Below are positions 42,312-51,752 of a DNA stretch of 64,000 nt, one piece after another. The stretch's first letter is position 1, and each line of letters opens with the position of its first letter. The translations under genes were made by a program, and so were the position numbers. A model generated the notes under the pieces. That model was not told where the DNA came from. It saw nothing but the letters and a program-made list of their open reading frames with translations, and did not search any database. The DNA is from Massilia sp. Root418 (GTDB lineage: Bacteria > Pseudomonadota > Gammaproteobacteria > Burkholderiales > Burkholderiaceae_D). The stretch spans positions 1,136,036 through 1,200,035 of the forward strand of contig NZ_LMEC01000001.1 of the NCBI RefSeq assembly GCF_001425265.1, in the 5' to 3' direction.

Positions 42312-44398
42312 GGCGTTGCTCCTAGTCGTGTGTCCCCAACTCGTGTGTCCCCAACTCGCGTGTCCCCAACCAAGGCCCTCAGGCCGCTGGCGCGCTGGGT
42401 GCGCTGCGCTATCGCGGTGTCCAGCACCGCCGCCGACGGCGTGCAGAGTGTGAAGTATTCCTTGGCGCGCGTGATGCCGGTGTAGACCAGCTCGCGCGCC
42501 AATACCGCGCCGGCAGCACCCTCGCGCGGCAGCACCACCACCGTGTGGGCGAACTCCGACCCCTGCGATTTATGCACCGTCATCGCGAACGCCGTCTCCA
42601 CCTGGCGCAGCCGCGTGGCCAGCACGCTGCGGATGCTGGCGCCCTCGCTGAAGTAGACGCGCAGCGAGCCGGGACGCGCCGGGTCGGGCAGGGTCAGCCC
42701 GATGTCGCCATTGAATACGCCGGTGCCGTAGTCGTTGCGGGTGACCATGACCGGCCGCCCCACATACCATTCGCCGCGCTTGCGCAGCAGCCCGGCCGCT
42801 TCCAGCCGCTGCTCGATGGCCTCGTTCAGTCCCGTCACGCCCCATTCCCCCTCCCGCACCGCGCACAGGATGCGGAACGCTTCGAAGCTGCGCAGCACGT
42901 CCAGCACCCAGGCGTCGTGCGCCGGGCCGGCCGTATTGACCACGTCCGCCTCGCCCGACTTGATCATGCGAAGATAGTGCTGGTAGCCGCCGCCCACGCC
43001 GGGCCGGCCGGACAGGGCCAGCTGCAGCACGTCCTGCTGCTGCGCCGGGTCGATCCAGGCCAGCTTGCCGCCGCTGCCGGCGCCCAGCACGGCGCGCGCG
43101 GCCGCCGCGTCGCCGGCATTGACGGCCAGCGCCAGCTGCCCGATAGGGCCGCCGAAGCGGCGGCTCTCGCGCAGCATCACTGTCTGCTGCGCCAGCGGGC
43201 CGGCGCTGCCCTGGAAGCCGGGCGGGATTTCCTGGCCGGTGGCGGCGCGGATGTAGTCCACGGTGGCGGGGCCGTAGCCGCCGGCCTGCGCATCGTGGCA
43301 CAAGTCGCCCAGCACGGCGCCCGCTTCCACCGAGGCCAGCTGGTCCTTGTCGCCCAGCAGGATCAGGCGGGCGTCGGGCGGCAGCGCGTCCAGCAGCACC
43401 GCCATCATCTCCAGGTGCACCATGGAGGCTTCGTCGACGATCAGCACGTCCACGTCCAGCGGGTTGCCGCGGTGGTGGACGAAGCTGCGCGTATCGGGGC
43501 GTGCGCCCAGCAGGCTATGCAGGGTGCGCGCGGCGCCCATGCGCGCCGCCAGCTCCGGCAAGTGCAGCTCGGGCACCCGCTTGGCCAGGTCTTCCAGCGC
43601 ATTGTCGATGGACTGCTTCAGGCGCGCGGCGGCCTTGCCGGTGGGCGCGGCCAGCGCAATGCGCAGGCCCGCCGCCGAGGCGCCGGCGTCCGCGCCAGCG
43701 TCGGCGCCGCGCGCGGCATGCGCCCCGCTGCCGCCCGCCGTGGCGAACAGCAGTGCCAGCAGGCGCGCCACGGTGTACGTCTTGCCGGTGCCGGGGCCGC
43801 CCGTGATGATGCCCAGGTTGCTGCGCAAGGCGGCCGCGCAGGCGATCTTCTGCCAGTCCGGCCCGCCCTCGCGCGGCGCGTGGTCGAACAGGATGTCCAG
43901 CCAGTGGCGCACGCGGCCCACGTCCACCAGGCGCGGCGTGGCGGCGCGTTCGCGCACGGCGCGCGCCACGCTGGTTTCGTCGCGCCAGTAGCGGCGCAGG
44001 TAGAGGCGTTCGCCGTCCAGCACCAGCGGCTGCTGGAAGTCCAGGTCGTGCACCGGCCATACCTGCTCGCACTGGTACAGCATGGCGCGCCAGGCGGCGG
44101 CGGACTTGGGCAGCGGCCCGGCGGCGCTGCGCAGGGCGCTCCAGTCCTCCTCGTTCCAGCCCAGCAGGGCGCGCGGATCGCCCGCCAGTTCGGACAGCAG
44201 CAGGCAGCTGTGGCCGCGCCCTTCCAGCTCGGACAGCAGCACGCAGGCCAGCGTCAGCGCCGGCGAGCTGTGGCCCAGCGAGCCGACGAAGCGCGCGAAG
44301 GCGCCGCTCAGGCGGCGCAGCTGGCCCGCCTCGGTCAGCGCGTCGATCTGGGCCAGCAAGGCGGCCTGCCTGCCGTCAGTATGCTCATCAGTTTTCAT
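42308..44398 (-). CDS. recD: RecD, exonuclease V alpha subunit
   Basis: RecD is the 5'-3' helicase of RecBCD. The 696-residue reading has an N-terminal domain, Walker A GGPGTGKT at about residue 200, the DExx-type box VDVLIVDEASMVHLEM, and the C-terminal helicase motif AFAMTVHKSQGSEF. ATG 44398 overlaps the recB end by 11 bases; an upstream TTG is also open. The protein ends in a repeated VGDTR motif coded by three 15-bp direct repeats, immediately before the overlap with the globin gene. Confidence 0.94.
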   Translation of the reverse strand: MKTDEHTDGRQAALLAQIDALTEAGQLRRLSGAFARFVGSLGHSSPALTLACVLLSELEGRGHSCLLLSELAGDPRALLGWNEEDWSALRSAAGPLPKSAAAWRAMLYQCEQVWPVHDLDFQQPLVLDGERLYLRRYWRDETSVARAVRERAATPRLVDVGRVRHWLDILFDHAPREGGPDWQKIACAAALRSNLGIITGGPGTGKTYTVARLLALLFATAGGSGAHAARGADAGADAGASAAGLRIALAAPTGKAAARLKQSIDNALEDLAKRVPELHLPELAARMGAARTLHSLLGARPDTRSFVHHRGNPLDVDVLIVDEASMVHLEMMAVLLDALPPDARLILLGDKDQLASVEAGAVLGDLCHDAQAGGYGPATVDYIRAATGQEIPPGFQGSAGPLAQQTVMLRESRRFGGPIGQLALAVNAGDAAAARAVLGAGSGGKLAWIDPAQQQDVLQLALSGRPGVGGGYQHYLRMIKSGEADVVNTAGPAHDAWVLDVLRSFEAFRILCAVREGEWGVTGLNEAIEQRLEAAGLLRKRGEWYVGRPVMVTRNDYGTGVFNGDIGLTLPDPARPGSLRVYFSEGASIRSVLATRLRQVETAFAMTVHKSQGSEFAHTVVVLPREGAAGAVLARELVYTGITRAKEYFTLCTPSAAVLDTAIAQRTQRASGLRALVGDTRVGDTRVGDTRLGATP
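42326..42370. repeat. Three tandem 15-bp repeats in the recD 3' end
   Basis: TCGTGTGTCCCCAAC occurs at 42326-42340 and 42341-42355; a third unit at 42356-42370 differs by one base (TCGCG start). Read on the minus strand the repeats encode VGDTR repeats at the RecD C-terminus. The unit is a multiple of three, so changes in copy number would not shift the frame. Confidence 0.95.
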
Positions 44399-47300
44399 AA
44401 GGGTATTCAAGCGGTGCCGCCTCGTTCAGTAGTACGTCCAGGCCGTCCAGCAGCCCGGGTTCCGGCTCCAGCAGGTAGCAGCCGCGCGTGTGCGCGCTGC
44501 CCACGCCGCGCAGGAAGAAGAAGATGGCGCCTCCGAGATGCTGCGCCGGATCGTAAGCCCCGCCCATGCGGTTGCGCAGCAGGCGGTGCAGCGCCTGCAT
44601 GTAGATGGCGCCCTGGATATCGTAGCGGTGCTCGGCCATGCCCGCCGCCAGCGACGGCGTCTGGTAGGCGGCGTCGCCCGCGCCCAGCGCGTTGGACTTG
44701 TAGTCCAGCACCCAATAGCGGCCCTGGTGTTCGAACACCAGGTCGGTGAAGCCTTTCAGCATGCCGTGCAGCTGGCGTTCCGGCAGCGCGGGACGCGGCA
44801 CGCCGCGCATCAGGTGGCGGCGGCACAGGCGGTCCAGCGCGCCGGTGCTCAGGCGCTCGCTGGGGAACCAGAATTCCATCTCGGGCAGCACGCCATCGAG
44901 CTCGGACAGCGACGCGCCCAGCTGCGGCAGCGCGGTGGTGGCGATGGCGCGCAGCCAGGCCAGCGTGTCGTCCTGGCGGTTGGACCAGCCGGCGCGCTCG
45001 ATGCGGCGCAACAGGCGCTGGTCGAAATGCGGGTCGTGCACTTCGGCGAACCCCTCCTGGCCCATCCACTCCAGCTGCTCGTGCAGGAAGTTGCCGGGCA
45101 CGGAACCGCGCGGGAAGCGGTGCCAGGGCGCGTCCTCGGGACGCAGCACGGGCGGTGCGTCCAGGCCCTCCAGCAGCTTTTCCTCGCCCGAGCTGCGCGG
45201 CACGTGGCGGCTGCCCGGCAGGCCGGCGGCGCCCGCCGCCTCCAGCGCATCCGGCACATCCGGCAGCGCTCCCGCCGCTGCGGTTGCGGCGGCTGCGGCG
45301 GTTGCAATTGCCGCATCGGCGGCGCCATGGCGCGCGGCCGCTGAAGGGGGCGCGCCATGGTCGGAAGCCGGCCCGCCACTGTAGGCCGCGCCGGGAGCGT
45401 TGCCGCGCCGGGCCAGCGACGTGAAGCTGCCGACCGACCAGTCGCGCTCGAAGTCGCCCTCGAAACGCTGGGCATCGACCAGCTCCGGGCGCTGCTCCAC
45501 GCGGTTGAGCACAGTCAGTGCGCCAGCCTGCTCCAGCGCACGCACCGAGATCGCCTCGCAGCCGCCCTTCACCTGCTCCCAGCGCGCCAGCAGTTCGGCG
45601 CCCGGCAAGGGCTCGCCGCCGGTGAGCAGATAACCGAGTGCCGAATCGTGCAGGGCGCTGGCGCCGCGCGCTGCCACGCCCAGCCAGAGGAAATGGCGCG
45701 GCCGAGTGAGCGCCACGTATAGCAGACGCAAGTCCTCCTCCAGTCGCGCCGCCTCGGCCGCCGCCAGCGCCTCGTCCGACAGCGACATGTCTATCCTGCG
45801 CTTGCCGTCCACCCCGGTGTATTCGAAGAAGCTGCGGTTGCGCCGGTCCACCTTGCGCGCCGTGGTGGCGAAAGGCAGGTACACCAGCGGATACTCCAGG
45901 CCCTTGGACTTGTGCACGGTGACCACCTGCACCAGTTCCGCATCGCTCTCCAGGCGCAGCACGCGCTCGTCCCCGCCCTCGCCGCCGCCCTCGACCTGCT
46001 CGGCCAGCCAGCGTATCAGCGCCTGCTCGCCGTCCAGCTGGCGGCTGGCGGACTGCAGCAGCTCGGCCAGGTGCAGCAGGTTGGTGAGCCTGCGCTCGCC
46101 GCCGGCCTGCGCCAGCAAGGTGGCGGGCAGGTTCAGTTCATGGATGAAGCGGCGCAGCATGGCCAGCACGCCCTGCCGCTGCCATACCACGTGCAGCGCC
46201 TTGAGCTGCTCCACGCGCCCTTCCCACGCCAGCTCGTCGGCCGACAGGCGCGCCAGTTCGGCCAGCGGCAAGCCGGCCGTGCGGGTGGCGAAGGCGGCGC
46301 GCGCCAGTCCGCCGTCCAGCGGATTGGCCAGGGCCGACAGCCAGCGCAGCACGTCGCCCGCCTCCTCGCTCTCCAGCACCGAGTCCTTGTCGGACAGGTA
46401 GACGCTGATCACCTTGCGCCGCTGCAGCGCACGCCGGATGGCGGCCGCCTCCTTGCCGTCCCGCACCAGCACCGCAATGTCGGCCGGCTGCAGGCGCTTG
46501 AAGCCGTCCGGCCCCTCGAAGCCGGCGCGCGGGTCGTTCAGCATGGCGGTAATGTGCTCGGCGCAATGCCAGGCGAAGAACTCGCGGTAGGCGTCCGCCT
46601 TCATGTCGTCGGCCACGCTGCAGGACACCGTCAGCGCTTCCAGCTGTCCCACGGCGCCGACCAGGCGCTCCTTGCGCCCGTTGGCGCCCACCGCGTCGAA
46701 CGGCAGCGGATTGCTGCCGTCCGCCTTGCGGAAACGGAAGGCGCCGCGCGCCAGGCCTTCGCCCGGGGCTGCGCCTTCCGCGTGCAGGAACACCTGGTTG
46801 ACGGCCGCCACCAGCGCCTGCGTGGAGCGGAAATTGGTGCCCAGCTGGTAGTGCCGCCCTGCGGTGGCCAGCCGCGCCGACAGGTAGCTGTGGATATCCG
46901 CGCCCCGGAAGCCGTAGATGGACTGCTTGGGATCGCCGATCAGGAACAGGCCCGTGCCGGGATCGTTCGCCGCCACGCGGTACAGCAGGTCGAAGATCTG
47001 GTACTGGATCGGCGCGGTATCCTGGAATTCGTCCACCATGGCCACCGGGTACTGCTCGGTGATGCGCTTGCGCAGCGCGGCACCGTTCTCGCCCAGCAGC
47101 GCGGCGCGCAGGCGCTCCAGCATGTCGGCAAAGCCGAACTGGCGCGTGCGGCGTTTCAGCTCCGCCATGCGGCGCGCGATGGCAGCCGCGGCGTGGCGGT
47201 ACAGCGGGTGTTCCAGCGGCTCGATGGTTTTCAGGCCTGCGGCCAGCAGCGCGGTGGCGTCGAAGTCATCCGGAATCGCGGGGCTGTAGCCTTTCGAGCA

Positions 47301-48236
47301 GGCGTCCGCGATGCCGTCCGGCGTGAGGCGCCGCCAGGCGGTGTCCGCGATGTCCGGGAATACCTTGTAGTCATCCTGGGCCCAGGCGCGCAGGCCCTCG
47401 AACCATTTGGCCACGTTCTCAGGCTTCATCTTGGTGCCGTTGAAGCATTTGGGCGCGGCTTCGCGCTGCTGCGCGATCCACTGCTCCATGCGGTTGGCGC
47501 GTTCGCTCCAGCCTTCCTTCAACTCCAGCAGCTGCGAACGCTGGAAGCGCAGCACGCGGGTAATCAGCGCATCGAGCGGCTCGGGCGCAGCACCGGCGCC
47601 GCCGTCCGCTTCGGCGATGAATTCACTGCGCCGCGACAGCTCGCGCACGCTGCGCTTGAGCGCCTCCACGTCCGCCCAGCATCCCAGCAGCTGCTCCAGC
47701 GCGGCCTCCTTGAGCGGGTACACGTGCTGGCGCCAGTAGTCGTGCGCGGCGTCCTCGAACAGCGCGCCCTCGTCGCTCACCAGCTCTTCGTCGAACAGGC
47801 TGCCGCTGTCGAAGGCGTGCTCGCGCAGCATGCGCTGGCACCAGGCGTCGATGGTGAAGATGGCCGCTTCGTCCATGGTTTCGGCGGCCAGCATCAGCCG
47901 GTGCGCCGCCTGCTGGCGTTCCTCGTGCGAGGGGTACGATTCCAGCAGCGCGTCCAGGTAGCCGTCCTCGGTGCCGGCCTGGCCGCGGAAGTAGGCCGCC
48001 GCCTCGATCAGCCGCTCGCGCACGCGGTTGGACAGCTCGCGCGTGGCGGCGCGGGTAAACGTCATCACCAGGATGTCGGCCGGCAGCAGCGGGCGGCGGT
48101 AGGCCTGCTCGCCGCCGTGGCCCAGCACCAGGCGCACGTAGAGCGCGGCGATGGTCCAGGTTTTGCCGGTGCCGGCGCTGGCCTCGATCAGGCGCGAGCC
48201 GTGCAGCGGGAAAGTCAATGGGGCGAGCAAGCTCAT
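44388..48236 (-). CDS. recB: RecB, exonuclease V beta subunit (helicase-nuclease)
   Basis: RecB is the 3'-5' helicase and sole nuclease of RecBCD. The start at ATG 48236 overlaps the recC stop (TAATG), giving 1282 residues. Motifs: Walker A ASAGTGKTWTIA (19-30), MVDEFQDTAPIQY near 402, IGDPKQSIYGFRGAD, VVTVHKSKGLEYPLVYLP, LRLLYVALTRPRHFLWLG. The nuclease domain has YWVLDYKSN near 1175 with the catalytic DYK. An Ala-rich stretch (about 960-1010) links the helicase and nuclease parts and looks disordered. The C-terminus overlaps recD. Confidence 0.96.
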   Translation of the reverse strand: MSLLAPLTFPLHGSRLIEASAGTGKTWTIAALYVRLVLGHGGEQAYRRPLLPADILVMTFTRAATRELSNRVRERLIEAAAYFRGQAGTEDGYLDALLESYPSHEERQQAAHRLMLAAETMDEAAIFTIDAWCQRMLREHAFDSGSLFDEELVSDEGALFEDAAHDYWRQHVYPLKEAALEQLLGCWADVEALKRSVRELSRRSEFIAEADGGAGAAPEPLDALITRVLRFQRSQLLELKEGWSERANRMEQWIAQQREAAPKCFNGTKMKPENVAKWFEGLRAWAQDDYKVFPDIADTAWRRLTPDGIADACSKGYSPAIPDDFDATALLAAGLKTIEPLEHPLYRHAAAAIARRMAELKRRTRQFGFADMLERLRAALLGENGAALRKRITEQYPVAMVDEFQDTAPIQYQIFDLLYRVAANDPGTGLFLIGDPKQSIYGFRGADIHSYLSARLATAGRHYQLGTNFRSTQALVAAVNQVFLHAEGAAPGEGLARGAFRFRKADGSNPLPFDAVGANGRKERLVGAVGQLEALTVSCSVADDMKADAYREFFAWHCAEHITAMLNDPRAGFEGPDGFKRLQPADIAVLVRDGKEAAAIRRALQRRKVISVYLSDKDSVLESEEAGDVLRWLSALANPLDGGLARAAFATRTAGLPLAELARLSADELAWEGRVEQLKALHVVWQRQGVLAMLRRFIHELNLPATLLAQAGGERRLTNLLHLAELLQSASRQLDGEQALIRWLAEQVEGGGEGGDERVLRLESDAELVQVVTVHKSKGLEYPLVYLPFATTARKVDRRNRSFFEYTGVDGKRRIDMSLSDEALAAAEAARLEEDLRLLYVALTRPRHFLWLGVAARGASALHDSALGYLLTGGEPLPGAELLARWEQVKGGCEAISVRALEQAGALTVLNRVEQRPELVDAQRFEGDFERDWSVGSFTSLARRGNAPGAAYSGGPASDHGAPPSAAARHGAADAAIATAAAAATAAAGALPDVPDALEAAGAAGLPGSRHVPRSSGEEKLLEGLDAPPVLRPEDAPWHRFPRGSVPGNFLHEQLEWMGQEGFAEVHDPHFDQRLLRRIERAGWSNRQDDTLAWLRAIATTALPQLGASLSELDGVLPEMEFWFPSERLSTGALDRLCRRHLMRGVPRPALPERQLHGMLKGFTDLVFEHQGRYWVLDYKSNALGAGDAAYQTPSLAAGMAEHRYDIQGAIYMQALHRLLRNRMGGAYDPAQHLGGAIFFFLRGVGSAHTRGCYLLEPEPGLLDGLDVLLNEAAPLEYPYEN

Positions 48237-51200
48237 TATTCGTCCTCGCCGGCAATGGGGGTGATGGTGATCTGCTGCGCCATCCATTCGGCCAGCGGGC
48301 CGTACAGCTCCTGCGCTACGTCGGCCCATTCGGCTTCGGCCGCCAGCGCGGCGAAGTCCGGCCACAGGCGGGCCAGGCACAGGTCTTCGTTTTCGCCGTT
48401 GACCTCGAAGCCGCCGTCGTAGGTGGCGCGCGGATCGCCGCCCTGCACCAGCGCCAGGCCGGTCTTGCAGGCGGTAGGCAGCGGGCGGTTCATGCCGTCG
48501 CGCCAGATGGCCACCAGGCGCGCCAGCGCTTCGCGCGCAGGCTCCGGTGCCAGCGGTTCCATCCTGACGATCACGTCGCGCGCGGCCAGGTAGCCGGTGA
48601 CCGATTCGCCCTGCGCGGCGGCGGCCAGCTGGCGCAGCCACATGAGGATCAGCTTGTCGCCACGGCCCTTGTATTCGTCCTTGACTTTGGTGGCGGCCTT
48701 GGACGAGATCTGGGCCAGCCAGACCTTGTCGGTGCCGTTGCTGCGCAGCTGGTCGACCCAGTCCTCCAGGACGATGCTGTCCCCTGCAGCGCCGAACGCC
48801 AGGCTGACGGGCAGCTTGGGCGCGGGTAGCGGGTAGCGGGCGCACAGCTGCAGCCAGGCGGTGCGCACCGGGACCAGGGCGTCGACCAGTTTCGCCTGCT
48901 CCTGCTTGCCGATCAGGCCGATCGGCAGCCGGCCTTCGCGGCCCAGCTGTTCGGCGCGCTCGGTCAGGTTGGCGCGCACGTCGGCCATGGGTTCCGGTTC
49001 GCCGCTGTCATCGAGCATCATGTCTTCGAGCTGGTAGCGCTGCAGCGCGTTCAGCGCAAAGGGTTCCTCGTCCTCGCCCACCACGGCCGCTTCGGCGAAC
49101 ATCACGCCCAGGCGCTGGCGGAAGAAGTAGCGCACCGGCTGGCGCATGAAGCTGGCCAGGTTGTTCAGGCGCAGGCGGAAGGCGGGGTCCAGCTCGTAGG
49201 GCGGAATCTCGGCGGGCGCGTCCTCGTCCGCCGGCCCGTCCCCGGCGGCGCCGTGCGCGGTGCGCCATTCGCCGGCGTAGGTCAGCAGGCCGCCGGCTTC
49301 GAAGTAGCGGCGGCTGAAAGGCTGCAGCGCGTGCTCGGTGGTGCGCGCGGCCAGGTCGACGTTCCAGCCGGCCTTCAGGTAGTCGCACAGCTGCGCCACC
49401 AGCACCGACGGCGGCTGTTCGCTGTTGTCGCGCACGTGGCGGCCCACCCAGCTGATGTAAAGCTTGTCGCGCGCGGCCAGCACCGCTTCCAGCATCAGGT
49501 AGCGGTCGTCGTCGCGGCGCGAGCGGTCGCCGGGGCGGGCCATGCCGGGCAGGGCCAGCAGGTCGAAATCGGCCTTGCGGGCGCGGCGCGGGAAGTCGCC
49601 GTCATTCATGCCCAGCAGGCAGACCACGCGGAACGGCACCGCGCGCATCGGCATCAGGGTGCAGAAGGTCACGCCGCCGGACACGAACTGGTGGTCCAGC
49701 GTGGGCTCGTCCAGCGCCCCCAGCCAGGACTCGCGCAGCACCGCCAGCGGCACGGCCTCCTCGAAGCCCGCGCCCTCGCAGGTCTCCAGCCAGCGGTTCA
49801 GGGTGTCGTCCAGCAGCGCCAAGGTGAGGCGGTCGCCCTCCTCGCGCGCGTTGAAGAAGGCGGCCAGCAGCGCGCGCGCCTGCACGCCCCACTCGGCCGG
49901 CGAGCGCGGCTGCGCCAGCAAGGCGCGCCAGTGCAGCAGCGCTTCCACCAGCTGCGCCAGCGAGCCGGCCAGGGCCGCATCCAGCCCGCCCACTTCGCCA
50001 TAGGACTCGATGCCGCTGAACGCCGTGTCCCGCCCGCTGGCATAGCCCAGCAGCATGCGGCGCACGCCGAAGATCCACGCGTTCTGCTCGCCGGCCGGGG
50101 CCAGCCCAAGGCCGGAGCGGTGCTGCTGGTCCAGGCCCCAGCGCACGCCGGCGCCCTCGATCCACAGGCCCAGCGTGGGCAGGTCGTCCTCCGCCAGGCC
50201 GAAACGCGCGGCCAGCGCCGGCACGTCCAGCAGGTCGCGCACCTCGCTCTGGCGGCAGCGCTGCTGCGGCAGGCGCAGCAGCCATTCCAGCGCCACCAGC
50301 AGCGGATTGACGCTGCGGTCGTTCACGTCGCCGATCTCAAAGGGGATGTAGCGCGGGTCGCTGCGCTTGTGCTGCGCGAAGACCGCGTGGATGGCGGCGC
50401 TGAAGACGTCGATGTCCGGCACCATCACCACCACGTCGCGCGGGCGCAGCGGCCGGCCCGTGTGCTGCGCGGCGGCGAACATGGCCAGCAGCTGGTCGTG
50501 CAGCACTTCCACCTCGCGCTGCACGCTGTGCGCCACATGCAGCTCGATGGAACGGTCCTCGTCGGGCGGCTGGGGATAGTGGTGCTCGGACAGCGGCAGC
50601 AGGTCGCGCACGGCGGCCTGCAACTGCGCCAGCATGGTGTCGCCGTCGCCGTCGCTGAACAGGTCCACGCGCAGCGGCGCCACCGCCCCGTCTTCTCCCC
50701 GTTGCTGCGCCAGCTGCGCGGCCTCGTTGGCTGCCGAATCGAATTCGTCCAGCATGCGCACGAAGTCGCGGCCCTGGCGGCCCCAGCTTGCCAGCAGCGG
50801 GTGGCTGTGCGCATGCAGTTCCTCCAGCGGGATCAGGCCCAGGTCGACGCCGTTGCGCAGCTGCTGGCGGCGGTGCGCGGAGCGCAGCAGGTCGCGCCCT
50901 TCGATGATGTCGCCCCAGTAGAACTGGCAGGGATTGGGCACGGCCAGCACCACCTGGGTGTAGCGCGCCAGCGAGGCCAGCGCCTGCAAGGTCTGGTAGG
51001 GCAGCGCCGACACGCCGAACAGCACGATGCGGCGCGGCAGCCTGCCCTGCGGCTGTTCGCCGCGTTCGGCGGCCTGCACGAATTCGGTGTGCACCGTGGC
51101 GCGCCCCAGCCCGCGCTCCTCTTCCGGCACGCTGGCGATCACTGCGCGCCACAGGGCACCCTGCCATTTCTGGTCCGGCGCCAGCGCGATGCTCTCGCCG

Positions 51201-51700
51201 CGCGCGGTGCGCAACGCGTCGCGCCCTTCGGCCCAGTCGGTGAGCCAGTCGGCGCGGTAGACCTGGTACTGGTCGAACAGGTCGGCCAGGCGCTCGGCCA
51301 GCTGCAGGCGGCGCTCCGGGTCGCCGTCGCCCAGGAAGTGGCGCAGCGGCGCGAACACCTCGCCGGCCAGCAGCGTGGGCAGCAATCGCATCAGGCGCCA
51401 GGTGAGCGGTCCCTTGTCGAAGGCGGAAATGCGCGGCACGCGGTCGCGCCCCAGCATGCCGCGGTAGGTCTCCCACAGGAAGCGCGCCGGCAGCGCCACG
51501 CGGCTGGCGGCGCACACGCCCATCTCCTCGGCCAGCGCGATCTTCAGCCATTCCGCCACGCCGTTCGACTGCACCAGGAAAATGTCCGATTCCAGCGGCG
51601 CCAGCGGATGGTTACGCAGCCACTGGAACACGGCCGCGCGCAGCAATTCCATCTGGTTGCCATGCAGGATCAACAGGCCTGGGGTGATGCTAGATTCCAT
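48236..51700 (-). CDS. recC: RecC, exonuclease V gamma subunit
   Basis: RecC scans for Chi and holds RecB and RecD together. The 1154-residue protein shows the family N-terminus (ILHGNQMELLRAAVFQWL, then DIFLVQSNGVAEWLK) and internal RecC blocks including MPMRAVPFRVVCLLGMNDGDFPR and RRDDDRYLMLEA. Length is typical. It begins the recCBD unit, 52 bases after paoC on the same strand. I see no terminator in that gap, so read-through from pao is possible. Confidence 0.95.
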   Translation of the reverse strand: MESSITPGLLILHGNQMELLRAAVFQWLRNHPLAPLESDIFLVQSNGVAEWLKIALAEEMGVCAASRVALPARFLWETYRGMLGRDRVPRISAFDKGPLTWRLMRLLPTLLAGEVFAPLRHFLGDGDPERRLQLAERLADLFDQYQVYRADWLTDWAEGRDALRTARGESIALAPDQKWQGALWRAVIASVPEEERGLGRATVHTEFVQAAERGEQPQGRLPRRIVLFGVSALPYQTLQALASLARYTQVVLAVPNPCQFYWGDIIEGRDLLRSAHRRQQLRNGVDLGLIPLEELHAHSHPLLASWGRQGRDFVRMLDEFDSAANEAAQLAQQRGEDGAVAPLRVDLFSDGDGDTMLAQLQAAVRDLLPLSEHHYPQPPDEDRSIELHVAHSVQREVEVLHDQLLAMFAAAQHTGRPLRPRDVVVMVPDIDVFSAAIHAVFAQHKRSDPRYIPFEIGDVNDRSVNPLLVALEWLLRLPQQRCRQSEVRDLLDVPALAARFGLAEDDLPTLGLWIEGAGVRWGLDQQHRSGLGLAPAGEQNAWIFGVRRMLLGYASGRDTAFSGIESYGEVGGLDAALAGSLAQLVEALLHWRALLAQPRSPAEWGVQARALLAAFFNAREEGDRLTLALLDDTLNRWLETCEGAGFEEAVPLAVLRESWLGALDEPTLDHQFVSGGVTFCTLMPMRAVPFRVVCLLGMNDGDFPRRARKADFDLLALPGMARPGDRSRRDDDRYLMLEAVLAARDKLYISWVGRHVRDNSEQPPSVLVAQLCDYLKAGWNVDLAARTTEHALQPFSRRYFEAGGLLTYAGEWRTAHGAAGDGPADEDAPAEIPPYELDPAFRLRLNNLASFMRQPVRYFFRQRLGVMFAEAAVVGEDEEPFALNALQRYQLEDMMLDDSGEPEPMADVRANLTERAEQLGREGRLPIGLIGKQEQAKLVDALVPVRTAWLQLCARYPLPAPKLPVSLAFGAAGDSIVLEDWVDQLRSNGTDKVWLAQISSKAATKVKDEYKGRGDKLILMWLRQLAAAAQGESVTGYLAARDVIVRMEPLAPEPAREALARLVAIWRDGMNRPLPTACKTGLALVQGGDPRATYDGGFEVNGENEDLCLARLWPDFAALAAEAEWADVAQELYGPLAEWMAQQITITPIAGEDE

Positions 51701-51752
51701 AGATGAAGTGTAAAGGCGGCGCCGGAACCGCCATTATCACCCCAGAGCGGCA

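Noticed and set aside
42326..42370. CRISPR array
   Set aside because: Three contiguous 15-bp units without spacers and inside a coding region; no cas genes.
48237..48845. Extended N-terminus for recB
   Set aside because: The extra residues lie in recC and read as a shadow; ATG 48236 directly precedes the Walker A region at the normal distance.
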